Assembly (NCBI RefSeq): GCF_964340395.1 | Contig: NC_135561.1 | Coordinates: forward strand, 17,769,240 to 17,833,239 | Direction of reading: 5' to 3' | Source: Glandiceps talaboti | Lineage: Eukaryota; Hemichordata; Enteropneusta; Spengelidae | Length of the DNA: 64,000 bases | Shown here: piece after piece, positions 63,776 through 64,000 of the stretch | Layout: every line of letters begins with the position of its first letter | Position numbering within the stretch: position 1 is the first letter of the stretch | The notes under the pieces: model-generated | The model's database searches: none | Told to the model about the DNA's origin: nothing | Seen by the model: the letters and a program-made list of their open reading frames with translations, nothing else | Program-made: the position numbers and the translations under genes

Positions 63776-64000
63776 ATGCAATTACACAATGCCTCAATTC
63801 TCAAATGTACAATTACACAATGCCTCAATTCTCAAATGTACAATTATCACACAATGCCTCAATTCTCAAATATACAATTACACAATGCCTCAATTATCAA
63901 ATATACAATTACACAATGCCTCAATTCTCAAATGTACAATTACACAATGCCTCAATTCTCAAATGTACAATTATCACACAATGCCTCAATTCTCAAATAT
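63776..64000. repeat. About 31-34-bp tandem repeat, running off the window
   Basis: Units of CAATTACACAATGCCTCAAT then TCTCAAATGTA alternate with a 34-bp form having ATCACAC. About 7 copies to the window edge, in BMP intron 3. Confidence 0.9.

Overview
The window is animal nuclear DNA. It is AT-rich, has split genes with canonical GT-AG introns, and carries a very high load of microsatellites, minisatellites and short palindromic transposons. The protein families (a cytosolic sulfotransferase, TXNDC5, and a BMP of the 5/6/7/8 subfamily) and the repeat style fit a marine invertebrate. An invertebrate deuterostome such as a hemichordate or cephalochordate is plausible, but the sequence alone does not prove it. 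No prokaryotic, organellar or viral features were seen.  Layout: (1) 164-6673, plus strand: a complete six-exon cytosolic sulfotransferase of 314 aa. (2) 6674-10239: intergenic, with SULT and TXNDC5 converging tail to tail. (3) 10240-29486, minus strand: a complete nine-exon TXNDC5/ERp46 gene (403 aa, signal peptide, three WCGHC thioredoxin domains, C-terminal HDEL). Its intron 6 holds a roughly 27-copy 51-bp minisatellite, a 0.97-kb near-perfect inverted repeat, and an unidentified plus-strand terminal-exon candidate with a poly(A) signal. Its 9.3-kb intron 1 is full of MITEs. (4) 29487-42502: a 13-kb intergenic region between the divergent TXNDC5 and BMP starts, with tandem repeats, a Mutator-like MITE, a TIR element containing a tRNA-derived SINE, and one possible orphan exon. 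(5) 42503 to the right edge, plus strand: the first three exons of a BMP5/6/7/8-type gene, covering the signal peptide and most of the propeptide. The furin site and mature cystine-knot ligand lie beyond base 64000. Intron 1 is 18.2 kb.  The most informative biology is the linkage of TXNDC5 with a BMP5-8 gene, which recalls the BMP6-TXNDC5 neighbourhood of human 6p24 but in a different relative orientation. Also notable are a GC-AG intron in TXNDC5 and the traces of domain triplication left in its intron positions. The transposon content consists of recurring non-autonomous families, including a hAT family with an intact 8-bp target duplication, a Mutator-like element with a 9-bp duplication, and a TTAA-flanked full-length palindrome family. 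I found no convincing new multi-gene system. The oddest structures are the intron 6 inverted repeat and the strand-opposed exon beside it.
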